DNA of 64,000 nt from Deltaproteobacteria bacterium (GTDB taxonomy: Bacteria > Myxococcota > B64-G9): assembly GCA_019314375.1 (NCBI GenBank), contig JAFCZJ010000005.1, positions 1 to 64,000 on the forward strand, written 5' to 3'. Below, piece by piece: positions 50,723 to 59,251 of this stretch. The stretch's first letter is position 1, and the number at the start of each line of letters is the position of its first letter. Both the position numbers and the translations under genes were made by a program. The notes beneath the pieces are model-generated. The model did no database searches and was not told where the DNA came from. It saw only the letters and a list, made by a program, of their open reading frames with translations.

Positions 50723-51498
50723 ATTGGGCCGTAAGGTTGTTGCTGCTGGGGACCAGCCTGTTTTTGTGCTCAGGTCTTGTTCAAGCTGCTGATTACTCGG
50801 CCCGGGATGTGCAACTTCGGGTCATGGCCACTTCGGTCCCCGTCAGAGCAGGTCCCGGGGGCTCGTATCAGGAATTGGGCCGGGTTGGGAAGGGACAAGT
50901 TTATCAAGCCCTGGATCGAAGCCCGGATGGTGCCTGGTATCGCATTCGTTTGGCCCGAGGAGTCAGTGGATGGGTTTTGTCCGAGTTGGTCTGGCCCTTT
51001 GAGGTGGTGGACGAAGGCGCAACGGCTCGAGCCAGGGGTTGGATGCGGCAAAACGTCCTGGGAAAAAGCCCGATAGGTGACGGTGGTCTGCGGTTTGCTT
51101 TCGCGGGCGGTGCTTTGGATAGCGATGGTTATTTCGCTCTTCGACTGGGTTATGCCCCGAGTCGACATTATGCCTTCGAACTTTTGGCCAGTCAGTCTTC
51201 CGGGGGATTGGGCAGCTTAAGTCTCTATGGTGCTGAGTTGGTCGTGTCCTTCGGTCCCTGGCGCTCTTTGGTGCCCTTTGCAGCGGTGGGCGGCGGGGGC
51301 GCCACCGCCCTGCCCCACCGCGAAAGTCGCCTTTTCGCCGAGCGCACCCTGCCCATGCTCATGGCGGGCGGCGGTTTGATGTTGGCGCTAAAGGGTGGGT
51401 TCTCTTTGCGCTTCGACGCGCGACGAGTGATGGTTTTTTCCGCCGACGAGACCTGGGGCATGGTGGCTTTGCTGGGTGGTTTGATGTTGACGTATTGA
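50719..51498 (+). CDS. SH3-domain protein fused to an outer-membrane barrel (GltA-like position)
   Basis: 259 residues. Signal peptide (MNWAVRLLLLGTSLFLCSG). A bacterial SH3 domain lies at about 30-92 ('VPVRAGPGGSYQELGRVGKG', closing 'GVSGWVLSELV'). The rest is a small barrel with strands such as 'GYFALRLGYAPSRHYAFELL', 'LVPFAAVGGGGATAL' and 'GGFSLRFDARRVMVF'. SH3b domains usually bind peptidoglycan. The barrel half resembles the GltA-like protein of cluster 1. ATGA overlap with the preceding lipoprotein gene. Would anchor an outer-membrane pore to the cell wall, by inference. Confidence 0.7.
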   Translation: MNWAVRLLLLGTSLFLCSGLVQAADYSARDVQLRVMATSVPVRAGPGGSYQELGRVGKGQVYQALDRSPDGAWYRIRLARGVSGWVLSELVWPFEVVDEGATARARGWMRQNVLGKSPIGDGGLRFAFAGGALDSDGYFALRLGYAPSRHYAFELLASQSSGGLGSLSLYGAELVVSFGPWRSLVPFAAVGGGGATALPHRESRLFAERTLPMLMAGGGLMLALKGGFSLRFDARRVMVFSADETWGMVALLGGLMLTY

Positions 51499-51529
51499 AT
51501 CGGCCCGAAAGGGCTGCGAGGAGTCTGTT

Positions 51530-52186
51530 TTGTTGAGAATTGCCCGATGCGCGTTCCTGATGGTCCTTTGGCTGGCCTGCCTTGCGGTGCCGCCGGCGCA
51601 GGCCCGATGCCCAGAACCGCCCGAAACCGATCAAGGTGGACGGAAAGGTCTTGCCCAACGGCTTTTCGCCAAAAAACTGAGGCATGAGATTCATGTCTTC
51701 GGGGGGCTTTACGCCAGCGACTTGATGGGGACGGCACCCTATGCAGGGCTGAGTTACAGTTTTCATCTGAATGAGGATTTTGCTCTGGAAGCCGGCCTGG
51801 CTTGGGCCCATTTTGCCTCCAGTCTTCAGGGCCCCGTGGAAGATTTCACAGGCTACACCTTGCTGGAAAGCCATCATGCGATGATGTATTCGGGCGCTCT
51901 GGTTTGGCACCCCATTCACGGCAAGTTCATGCTCTTTCATCGATTCATTCCCCACTTTGACATCTACCTGAGCGCCGGTCTGGGCGTGACCGATAGCCGC
52001 AGCGCCAAAGGTTTGACTTACAATCTGGGTCTTGGCATCAAGATTTTCTCGACCTCCTGGATGTCCGTACGCGTCGATCTCAGGGATCACATTTATGTCC
52101 AACAGTTGATGGCCTCCGAAACCATCACCAACAACATTTCGGTGACCCTGGGAGCCGGTTTTTGGATTCCATTCGAAAACACCTGA
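51530..52186 (+). CDS. Outer-membrane beta-barrel protein, GltB-like
   Basis: 218 residues. Signal peptide (MLRIARCAFLMVLWLACLAV). Strands include 'HEIHVFGGLYASDLMGTAPY', 'FALEAGLAWAHFASSLQG', 'HFDIYLSAGLGVTDS' and 'SWMSVRVDLRDHIY', paralleling the GltB-like protein at 31026-31829. Starts with TTG supported by GAGGAG six bases upstream. Ends 25 bases inside the next gene, so coupled. Confidence 0.75.
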   Translation: MLRIARCAFLMVLWLACLAVPPAQARCPEPPETDQGGRKGLAQRLFAKKLRHEIHVFGGLYASDLMGTAPYAGLSYSFHLNEDFALEAGLAWAHFASSLQGPVEDFTGYTLLESHHAMMYSGALVWHPIHGKFMLFHRFIPHFDIYLSAGLGVTDSRSAKGLTYNLGLGIKIFSTSWMSVRVDLRDHIYVQQLMASETITNNISVTLGAGFWIPFENT

Positions 52187-53502
52187 GCTGGGTTTGGCTC
52201 TTATTCTTCTGTGCCGGACTGCTGCAAGGCGCTTGCACGGCTGAGCGCACCGCGGCGCGCGAGGTCCTGGCCGATCCGCTCATGCGCTTTGGCCCGGCAC
52301 GGGCCATCGATGCGCCGAACGCCCCCCCGGTCAGGGATGACTCAAGCTTGCCGGTGGACACGGTTCGCGCCTCGGTGGACATGAGCATGGAACCAGGCAG
52401 CGATGTGCAGGCGACTCACCTTGTGAGCGGGATAAGAACCGCCGTGGGCATCTGGGCGGGCTTGGGCTTAGAGGCCGGCTACGGCACCGACTTGGACAAG
52501 CTCAAGGTCTTCAAACGAGACGGTGTGGCGGATCCGCTTCCTTTGGATCGTCTGTCCCACGGACCGGACGCAGCCATCGTCTACGATGACGGCACCAGTG
52601 TTTTGCGCTTGGGATATCGCTATCGCCACGCCTGGGACGGCGACCTGCATGAGCCCTCCATCCGCGCCCGGACCGCCGTCTTGAGACGAGATACCGTGAT
52701 CGAGGTCGACTATCGCCACAAGCGTCAGGCTCTGCAAGTGGGCTCCGGGCATCACCCCGCTGAAGAGGCCGTGGATGCTAAAGCCCAATCGGATGCATTC
52801 TCCTTGGCCCTGGAGCAGGGCTGGGTCCCTGGCTGGAACCTGCGTTTGGAAGTGCTCGGCCGGGTCGAGTCGGGCTTCTTGCAAGACCCTTATCGCCTGG
52901 TGTCTCTTTGGAGTCATCGGGCCGAAGACCTGCTCGATGGGCCGGCCGACACGCCTCGCTCGGAGGCCGAACGGCATCCTGGCGAACGTGTTCGTTGGGC
53001 TTCCATGCTGCGTTTGCGCAAAGCCATCCCCGCATGGGGCAGCGTGCTCGAACTGGGCATCGGCAGGGGATCGGGCTCCTGGCGGGTTGAACAAAGTCGG
53101 GCCCTGATCGGCTGGTCACAAAGGATGGGAAACCATGTTCGCCTGGGACTGACCGGCGGGGCCTACCACCAAACCCGGGCGTCGTTTTACCGTGACGACT
53201 ATCCGGCGGGTCCCCCAGGTGCCTACTGGAGCGCGGACCGAAGCCTGAGTTCTTACTGGGCCTGGTGGTCGAGCCTGGAACTCTGTCTGGGTTGGTTGGC
53301 CGGTGACGGGCGATTGATGGGCATGTTCAAGTACATCGATTTGCGCTTGGCCGGTCGCTTGCTGCGGGCGGATTACAATTTCGAGGGTCTGGATTCGGCC
53401 AACGGCTTTACGGATTATGCCGATGAGGACTTCACCGACCGGCAGGTTTTCGACGGCGCTTGGGTTTTTGGCGGCTTGTTTGTTTTCGAAGCTGGTTTTT
53501 GA
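52162..53502 (+). CDS. Lipoprotein: DUF4266-like segment fused to DUF3570-like barrel
   Basis: 446 residues. Lipobox LLQGAC, Cys at 25. Residues 26-45 ('TAAREVLADPLMRF') resemble the small DUF4266 lipoproteins normally encoded beside DUF3570 genes. The rest looks like a DUF3570 outer-membrane barrel: 'GFLQDPYRLVSLW', many alternating strands, and a final '..GGLFVFEAGF' with terminal Phe. Starts at TTG with GGGAG seven bases upstream, inside the preceding barrel gene. TGATG overlap with downstream candidates. The function of DUF3570 is unknown; an outer-membrane location is likely. Confidence 0.6.
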   Translation: MDSIRKHLSWVWLLFFCAGLLQGACTAERTAAREVLADPLMRFGPARAIDAPNAPPVRDDSSLPVDTVRASVDMSMEPGSDVQATHLVSGIRTAVGIWAGLGLEAGYGTDLDKLKVFKRDGVADPLPLDRLSHGPDAAIVYDDGTSVLRLGYRYRHAWDGDLHEPSIRARTAVLRRDTVIEVDYRHKRQALQVGSGHHPAEEAVDAKAQSDAFSLALEQGWVPGWNLRLEVLGRVESGFLQDPYRLVSLWSHRAEDLLDGPADTPRSEAERHPGERVRWASMLRLRKAIPAWGSVLELGIGRGSGSWRVEQSRALIGWSQRMGNHVRLGLTGGAYHQTRASFYRDDYPAGPPGAYWSADRSLSSYWAWWSSLELCLGWLAGDGRLMGMFKYIDLRLAGRLLRADYNFEGLDSANGFTDYADEDFTDRQVFDGAWVFGGLFVFEAGF

Positions 53503-53519
53503 TGAAGCGAGAGGGACAC

Positions 53520-54308
53520 ATGAAAAGGAAAGCTGGAAGCTGCCTTCCCAGATCTCCTACCTCAGCAGCCCGGGCTTCCAGATGTGCCTGTAATGCAAGG
53601 AGGAGCAGTAGATTCGGCCGGAGGCGTGGTCTCTCCACGTCGAGGACCGAATCTGCTGATTCGACGAAGCAGTACAGGTGCAGCTGGGAGATCCGGGGCC
53701 TTGCGGTCCTGTTGGCGCTATCCCTTTGCACGACGGCCACGGCGGGACCAAAAGACGGGGAAAAGACAGAATCGCCGACGGTCGCGGAGAAAAAGCCCAT
53801 ACAGCCCCTGGATCCCAAAGCCCTTCGCGAATTGGGTTTGGAGCACAGCCGCAGCCGGGATGCCCTGCTCGCGGCCGAGGCTCGACTGAGCCTTTTGGCC
53901 GAAAAACTCTTCGACAGTCGGCTGGAGGTGGTTTATCGGGGCGAGTTGGATTCTCCTTTCTCTCTGGCGCGGGTTGAGCTCTGGTTGGATGGCGGCTTGG
54001 CCTATCGCAAGGATTTCTCCAAAGCGCCAAGCGTTCAGATGCTCAAACTTTTTGACGGGTATTTGCCCCCAGGTTCTCATCTCTTGGAAGTGAAAGTCTT
54101 CGCGCATGGACCGAAGGCCGCCAAGTCCGACCTGCCCGGTTACGTGGCCGGCAGCGGCCTGGTGGTTTTGCTTAAGGAAAAAACACAGGGCAGTTTGGTT
54201 TTCGAGGCCGAACAAGATGGAGAACCGGCCGAAGCTTCGGATGCGGAACCCGAAGCCAGTTGGGACGTGGAAATCGAAGCGCGGTTTGAGACCCAGGCAA
54301 AGGAGTGA
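53520..54308 (+). CDS. Periplasmic protein resembling the adaptor ('dihydrolipoamide acetyltransferase'-labelled) of Glt-like clusters
   Basis: 262 residues. The mature region has 'EVVYRGELDSPFSLARVELW', 'LFDGYLPPGSHLLEVKVFAH' and 'GSLVFEAEQDG', a pattern I recall from proteins beside AgmU-like TPR genes that databases often mislabel. The N-terminus is odd: MKRK is followed by about 55 Arg/Ser/Cys-rich residues before a good signal sequence (RGLAVLLALSLCTTATAG). That odd stretch coincides with a large inverted repeat at 53537-53698, so the original signal peptide may have been split by an insertion. GAGAGGG precedes the ATG. No other in-frame start exists nearer the signal sequence. Confidence 0.6.
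   Translation: MKRKAGSCLPRSPTSAARASRCACNARRSSRFGRRRGLSTSRTESADSTKQYRCSWEIRGLAVLLALSLCTTATAGPKDGEKTESPTVAEKKPIQPLDPKALRELGLEHSRSRDALLAAEARLSLLAEKLFDSRLEVVYRGELDSPFSLARVELWLDGGLAYRKDFSKAPSVQMLKLFDGYLPPGSHLLEVKVFAHGPKAAKSDLPGYVAGSGLVVLLKEKTQGSLVFEAEQDGEPAEASDAEPEASWDVEIEARFETQAKE
53537..53698. repeat. Imperfect inverted repeat (about 160 bases) inside the 5' end of a gene
   Basis: Inner arms 53579-53619 and 53644-53686 pair over about 40 bases at roughly 80 percent (for example CAGATGTGCCTGTAATGC against CAGCTGCACCTGTACTGC after reversal). Outer arms near 53537-53547 and 53686-53698 also match (GATCTCC). It can form a long hairpin. It looks like a small non-autonomous element or a REP-type sequence; no transposase is present. 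Confidence 0.6.
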
Positions 54309-54318
54309 CGCGGAAAAG

Positions 54319-56178
54319 ATGAAGATTGGAAGATACAGCTTCTTGCTGATCGTGGCGCTGCTCTTGGATTACGGCGTGGCCGGTGCCCAGATGCCTACTT
54401 TCGGCTCCGCCGAGGCACAGCTTCGCGCCTGGTTGCTGCGCCAGCAAAGCGGCAAACAGCCAGCGACGCCCAAAGAGTTAGGCACCATTCTGCAGTCGCT
54501 TGAAATTGTCCGACTTGACGGAGGAGACAGGTCCGCGGCCGTCCGCTTCGGCGCTTTGGTGCTGGACCCCGCTTTTCAGAAACTGGCTGGGACGCCGGAT
54601 TTTGATGCGGTTCGTTTTCATCTTGCGGCTTCCCTGGCCCGGCAAGGGGCCATGGGGCAGGCCCGGGAAATCTTGCTGGGCCTTTTGGCCGCCAAGCCGG
54701 CCTCTTCCATGCGCGCGCCTGCTTGGCGAAAGCTTTCCGACATCAGCCTGGCAAGCGGGCAATTGGATGCCAGCCTGGGTGCCCTGGCTCGACTGGGAAG
54801 TCTCAACGAGCCGGATGCAATCAGCGAAGTGGCTTATCTCAAGGGCAAGGCTCTGGCCTTGATGGGCCATACTGATGCCGCCCTGAGCGCGCTCAAGGTG
54901 GTGGAGCGAAACAGCAGACGATTTGCCCAGGCGGTTTTCCTGACCGGCGCGCTCAAACTGGAATCCGGCCAGGCAGAGGCTGCCGAGGACGCTTTCTGTC
55001 GACTGGTGCACCAGCCGGGCGATGGACGCTTTACTTTCTATTTTAACGAGATGACCGACGCGGTTTTGCAACAGACCTGGTTGGCCCTGGCCAGAATGCG
55101 ACATGACGCCGGTGAATTCGGCCGTGCCTTGGAAACCTACGCACGGGTCCCCGAAGGTGGGTCGGCGGGTCGTCGCGCTCTTTATGAATCGAGTTGGACC
55201 TTGTTTCGTATGGGCCGCATGCGTGAAGTCAGGCTCCGCCTGCGGCGTTTACTGAGCGGCTCATTGCTTCCTTCGGAATCCCCTTCCGCTCGTCTGTTGT
55301 TGGCTTATGCAAGCTTGGGTGATTGCATGTTCGATGAATCTCGAAGCTTGCTCGACAGACTCGACAAAGACCTGGTTGGGGTTTCAGAAACCGCCGACGA
55401 CCTCCTGGGTGCCGGACTAAACGAGCCCTGGCCCTTGCCGAGCAAAGCCCGACATTGGATGCCGCTTGAGGCAAGTCAACGCCGATTGCAGGCCTTGGCC
55501 GACAAGATCCGCGATGCACTGATCCGGAGTCGCTTGGCCCAGGGGGCCTTGGCGAATTTGGCCCAGTCCGAACTGGAAACGTCCGTGCAACTTCCAGGGC
55601 AGATCAAAGCAGCGGCGCTTACCAGGGATCTGGCCAAGGCGCGCTCATTGCAGCAGCGCATCGCAAATCTTCGAGCACAGATCGGTTCGGCCAAGGGCGA
55701 GCAAAACAAACGTCAGCGATTGATTGAGCTCAGCCGCCAGGTTGACGAGGCCGCCCACCGGGCCCGGCAGGCCTTGAACAAGCTCAGGGGTTTGCAGGTG
55801 GGCAGTTTGCCGACGGGATTCGTCAAAGGCGCCGACCTGCCCGCGGCATATCTGCAGGCGGAGATGACGGCTTTAGCCAAATTGGGGGGAGACCTGGTGA
55901 AACAGCTGCAGCGTGTCCAGTCTCTTGGAAAAGACGACATTCGGCACCGCAGTTTTGAATTGTCCACCAAGGTTAAAGGATGGACCCGCCAGGCTGCCCT
56001 GGGGCGCATTGACGCAATCTTGGGTGAAAAGCAGGCCCTGGAGCTCGAGGTGCAGAACTTGGCTTTGGGCCGCTATCCCTTGAGCTTGCTTCGCGAGCTT
56101 ATCGAGGCGGGGCAATTGGATGCCGATTTGGAGTACTGGCCTTACGACGGAGAAGAGTGGCCGGATGAGTTTGAGTAA
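54319..56178 (+). CDS. Periplasmic helical-repeat protein, GltC-like (second cluster)
   Basis: 619 residues. Signal peptide (MKIGRYSFLLIVALLLDYGVAGA). Helical repeats ('FHLAASLARQGAMGQAREIL', 'ALYESSWTLFRMGRMREVRL') and a coiled-coil-like segment near 430-520. The C-terminus 'YWPYDGEEWPDEFE' matches the tail of the cluster 1 GltC-like protein ('YWPFKREYWDDE'). This shared ending, plus position before a GltD-like gene, supports the assignment. Start at 54319 follows AGGAGTGACGCGG; the ribosome-binding site is loose. Overlaps the next gene by 14 bases. Confidence 0.75.
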   Translation: MKIGRYSFLLIVALLLDYGVAGAQMPTFGSAEAQLRAWLLRQQSGKQPATPKELGTILQSLEIVRLDGGDRSAAVRFGALVLDPAFQKLAGTPDFDAVRFHLAASLARQGAMGQAREILLGLLAAKPASSMRAPAWRKLSDISLASGQLDASLGALARLGSLNEPDAISEVAYLKGKALALMGHTDAALSALKVVERNSRRFAQAVFLTGALKLESGQAEAAEDAFCRLVHQPGDGRFTFYFNEMTDAVLQQTWLALARMRHDAGEFGRALETYARVPEGGSAGRRALYESSWTLFRMGRMREVRLRLRRLLSGSLLPSESPSARLLLAYASLGDCMFDESRSLLDRLDKDLVGVSETADDLLGAGLNEPWPLPSKARHWMPLEASQRRLQALADKIRDALIRSRLAQGALANLAQSELETSVQLPGQIKAAALTRDLAKARSLQQRIANLRAQIGSAKGEQNKRQRLIELSRQVDEAAHRARQALNKLRGLQVGSLPTGFVKGADLPAAYLQAEMTALAKLGGDLVKQLQRVQSLGKDDIRHRSFELSTKVKGWTRQAALGRIDAILGEKQALELEVQNLALGRYPLSLLRELIEAGQLDADLEYWPYDGEEWPDEFE

Positions 56179-59100
56179 AATACAGCACCTGTTTATGGCT
56201 TTTGGGCTCTTGGCCCTTTGGCTTTGCAGCCAGCCGGCTTTGGCGGCTGAGGCATCAGCCCAGCCCCGCTGTGCTCCTCAGCCTGGGGAGCCCGGCTGGC
56301 TTGAGTTCCAGTTGCAGCGAAAAGAAGGGTCCTTGGCGCAGCGGCGAAACGAAGCCATCCGTTTGCTGAAGCAGTTTTTGGCCGAACACCCCAAGGCCTC
56401 CCAGCGAGCCGATGCCCTCTATCGCCTGGCCGAGCTGAGTTGGGAACAAGCCGAGGCCGATCTTTTGGTCGCCATGCGGGAATACGAACGCAGGCTCGAG
56501 GAGTTCAGGCTCGGTCAACTCAAGAAACGTCCGCCCGAACCGAGTATCCAGCTCGATGCCTCCATTCTTATTTATGAAGAGATGTTGGAAAAGCACCCGA
56601 ACTTCGATCGATGCGACATGGTGCTGTATCTTTACGGTTTCGCTTTGAATGAGCAAGGAGACGAAGACACGGCCTTGGCCATCTATCGTTCTTTGCTCAA
56701 GCGCTTTCCGCACAGTACCTTCGCGGCGGACGCCAATCTGGCCATCGCCGAGTTTCACTTCGCAAAGGCCCAGTACAAACCTGCCCTGAAGGCTTATGCC
56801 CGTGTTTTGGCCTTTCCCAAATCGGTGCTTTTGGATCTGGCGCTCTACAAAACGGCCTGGTGTCATTTCAAATTGGGCCGAGCCAAGGATGCCGCCAAAT
56901 TTTTCAAGCGGGTATTGGACCGCTCGCGCAAACAGAAAACAGAAGGCAACAAGCAGGCTTCGCCCGGCGGCGATTTGGAACGGGAAGCATTAGAAGATCT
57001 GGCTTTGACTTTCAGCGAATACGGCGGCGCCAAAGAAGCCTACCTATTTATGAAGCAGGTGGGCGGCGAGCAGTACTCGATCCGGGTTTTGGAAAACCTG
57101 GGCGAGGTCTTTTTTCGCCAGGCCCGATACGACAAGGCCATCGACAGCTATCGCATGTTGGTTCAGCGTTTTCCCTTGGCCAAAGACAGCCCGGGGCACC
57201 AGCAACAAATCGCTTTGGCCTTTGAAAAGGAAGGCAAGCTGGAAGCCTCTTTGACCGAGCGCAATCGGCTGGCGGACAGCTATGGTCCCGGGTCTTCTTG
57301 GGCCAAGCATCACGCGGCCAAGCCCGAGGTCCAAAAGATGGGTTTGGGTCTCGCGGAAAACGCCTTGCGTTACGTCGCGATGGCTCGACACAAACAAGCC
57401 CAGAAAGGCACAAGCGACAAGGCCTACAAGAAGGCGGAGCAAGCCTATCGAAAATACCTGGAGCGATTCGGCAAAACCGAACAAGCACCCCGGATTCACT
57501 TTTATCTCGGCGAAGTTTTGTTCAAGCTCAAGCGATTCGATAAGGCGGCTGAGCATTACAGCAAAGCGGTTCACTCCGGCAAAGAACAAGCGCTGAAACA
57601 AGAAGCGGCTTATGCCGCGATTTTGGCCTGGGACAAACAAAGAGACTTACAGCCCAAGAATGAAAAGCCCCCGGCCAAACCTCAGGACTTGAGTCCGGCT
57701 GAACAGGGATTTTTGCGCACGGTGAATGAATTCACCAAGCTTGCGCCCGACGATCCCAAGCTTGCCCAACTTCGATTTGAAGTGGGTCGAATCCATCATC
57801 TTCGGGGACAATTTCCCAGGGCGGCCAAGCATCTTTTGGCTTTGGTTGCGGCCAAGCCCAAGGGCGAATATTCGGAAGCGGCCGCGGACCTGGCCCTGGA
57901 TTGTTATGCCAAGGCCGGCCTTTGGACCGATGTAGAACGCGAGGCTCGTCGTTTTGACAAGGAAGGATGGTATCGAGGCAAGGACTTAGGCGGTCTACTC
58001 AAGGACATCATGGCCGGGGCTATTTTTCAGCATGCCGCGTCGAGGTCCAAAGCGGACGAGCATGGCAAGGCCGCGAAAGAGTACCTGCGCATGGCGCAGG
58101 AGTTTCCAAAAAATGAACGCGCTTCCAAGGCCCTGTACAATGCGGCGGTGGCCCAGGAAAAGGCGGGAGAGAAAGCCCAGGCGGTCAAGCTGTATCAGCG
58201 AGTCATCGCCGAATACCCCACTCGCGCGGCGGATGCCTTGTTCGTCATCGCCGGCATTCATGAACGGCAGTATGACTACCAACAGGCATCGGATAGTTTT
58301 GCGAAATTCAGCAAGCAATTCGACTCGGACAAGCGAGCGCAGGACGCCTTGTTGCAAGCGGCCTTGCTCCTTGGCGCTCTCGGACAATTCGACCGGGAAG
58401 CGGCCCTTTTGCAGGATTTCACCAAACGATTTGCGGCCCATGCCAAAGCGCCAGAAGCCCTATTTCGGGCGGGTTTGGCCCAGGAAAAAGCCAAAAAATT
58501 CAAGAAAGCTGAAAAACTCTTTTTTGTCTATCAACGAAAACATGGTCTCAAGCTGGGGCATGCTCGAGAGGCCGGCCTTCATCTCGGACGCTGTCTTTTG
58601 GCGCAAAAACGTACGCGCTCGGCAAAAAAGTGGTTTGAACGATGCGGAAAATTCAAAGCCAGGCGCTCGCCTGCCGGCTCGGAGCTTGCCGCCGCTGCTG
58701 AATGTCGCTTCCTCTTGGGTGAGTTGGTTTTTGAGGAATACGAAAAGATTGTTTTGCGACCGCCCATGCGCAGGCTGGCCAAATTGTTGAACCACAAGGC
58801 CACCATGCTGAAGAAAGCGGAGGCCTTATTCGCCAAGGTGGTGGAGGCGGGGCATCCCGAATGGGCCTCGGCGGCTCTTTACCGCATCGGTGACATGTAC
58901 TCCAAGTTTGCTCGCGCCATCTACGACGCGCCTTTGCCCAAGGGTTTGAGCGAGCGTGAATTGGAGATCTACCGACAAGAACTACAGACCTTGGCCTTCC
59001 CCATCGAAGACAAGGCGCTCAACGCTTTCGTCATCAGCCTGGGGGTCGCGCAAAAGCAACGCTACTTCAGCACCTGGAGCAACAAAACCTTGCAGATGTT

Positions 59101-59251
59101 ACGCAAGCTGGATCCGGCTCAATACCCGAAAGAAGAAGAGATCCGTCCGGGTACGGGTTGGGCTGACTCTTTCACCCGTTTCCCCCTGAATCTCAAGCGC
59201 ATCAAGGTGCCCCAAAAGCCCGCCAAGAAGAAAAAAGGGGGCGCTTCATGA
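56165..59251 (+). CDS. Large periplasmic TPR protein, GltD/AgmU-like (second cluster)
   Basis: 1028 residues. Signal peptide (MSLSKIQHLFMAFGLLALWL..). TPR-like units run nearly the whole length ('LYGFALNEQGDEDTALAIYR', 'ALYKTAWCHFKLGRAKDAAK'). The C-terminal 'DAPLPKGLSERELEIYRQEL' parallels 'DAPVPGGLTMEQQDIYVEEL' in the cluster 1 protein, strong evidence of common origin. It lacks the two Lys/Arg tracts of that protein. The ATG at 56165 lies inside the end of the GltC-like gene; the stop overlaps the next gene as ATGA. Confidence 0.82.
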   Translation: MSLSKIQHLFMAFGLLALWLCSQPALAAEASAQPRCAPQPGEPGWLEFQLQRKEGSLAQRRNEAIRLLKQFLAEHPKASQRADALYRLAELSWEQAEADLLVAMREYERRLEEFRLGQLKKRPPEPSIQLDASILIYEEMLEKHPNFDRCDMVLYLYGFALNEQGDEDTALAIYRSLLKRFPHSTFAADANLAIAEFHFAKAQYKPALKAYARVLAFPKSVLLDLALYKTAWCHFKLGRAKDAAKFFKRVLDRSRKQKTEGNKQASPGGDLEREALEDLALTFSEYGGAKEAYLFMKQVGGEQYSIRVLENLGEVFFRQARYDKAIDSYRMLVQRFPLAKDSPGHQQQIALAFEKEGKLEASLTERNRLADSYGPGSSWAKHHAAKPEVQKMGLGLAENALRYVAMARHKQAQKGTSDKAYKKAEQAYRKYLERFGKTEQAPRIHFYLGEVLFKLKRFDKAAEHYSKAVHSGKEQALKQEAAYAAILAWDKQRDLQPKNEKPPAKPQDLSPAEQGFLRTVNEFTKLAPDDPKLAQLRFEVGRIHHLRGQFPRAAKHLLALVAAKPKGEYSEAAADLALDCYAKAGLWTDVEREARRFDKEGWYRGKDLGGLLKDIMAGAIFQHAASRSKADEHGKAAKEYLRMAQEFPKNERASKALYNAAVAQEKAGEKAQAVKLYQRVIAEYPTRAADALFVIAGIHERQYDYQQASDSFAKFSKQFDSDKRAQDALLQAALLLGALGQFDREAALLQDFTKRFAAHAKAPEALFRAGLAQEKAKKFKKAEKLFFVYQRKHGLKLGHAREAGLHLGRCLLAQKRTRSAKKWFERCGKFKARRSPAGSELAAAAECRFLLGELVFEEYEKIVLRPPMRRLAKLLNHKATMLKKAEALFAKVVEAGHPEWASAALYRIGDMYSKFARAIYDAPLPKGLSERELEIYRQELQTLAFPIEDKALNAFVISLGVAQKQRYFSTWSNKTLQMLRKLDPAQYPKEEEIRPGTGWADSFTRFPLNLKRIKVPQKPAKKKKGGAS

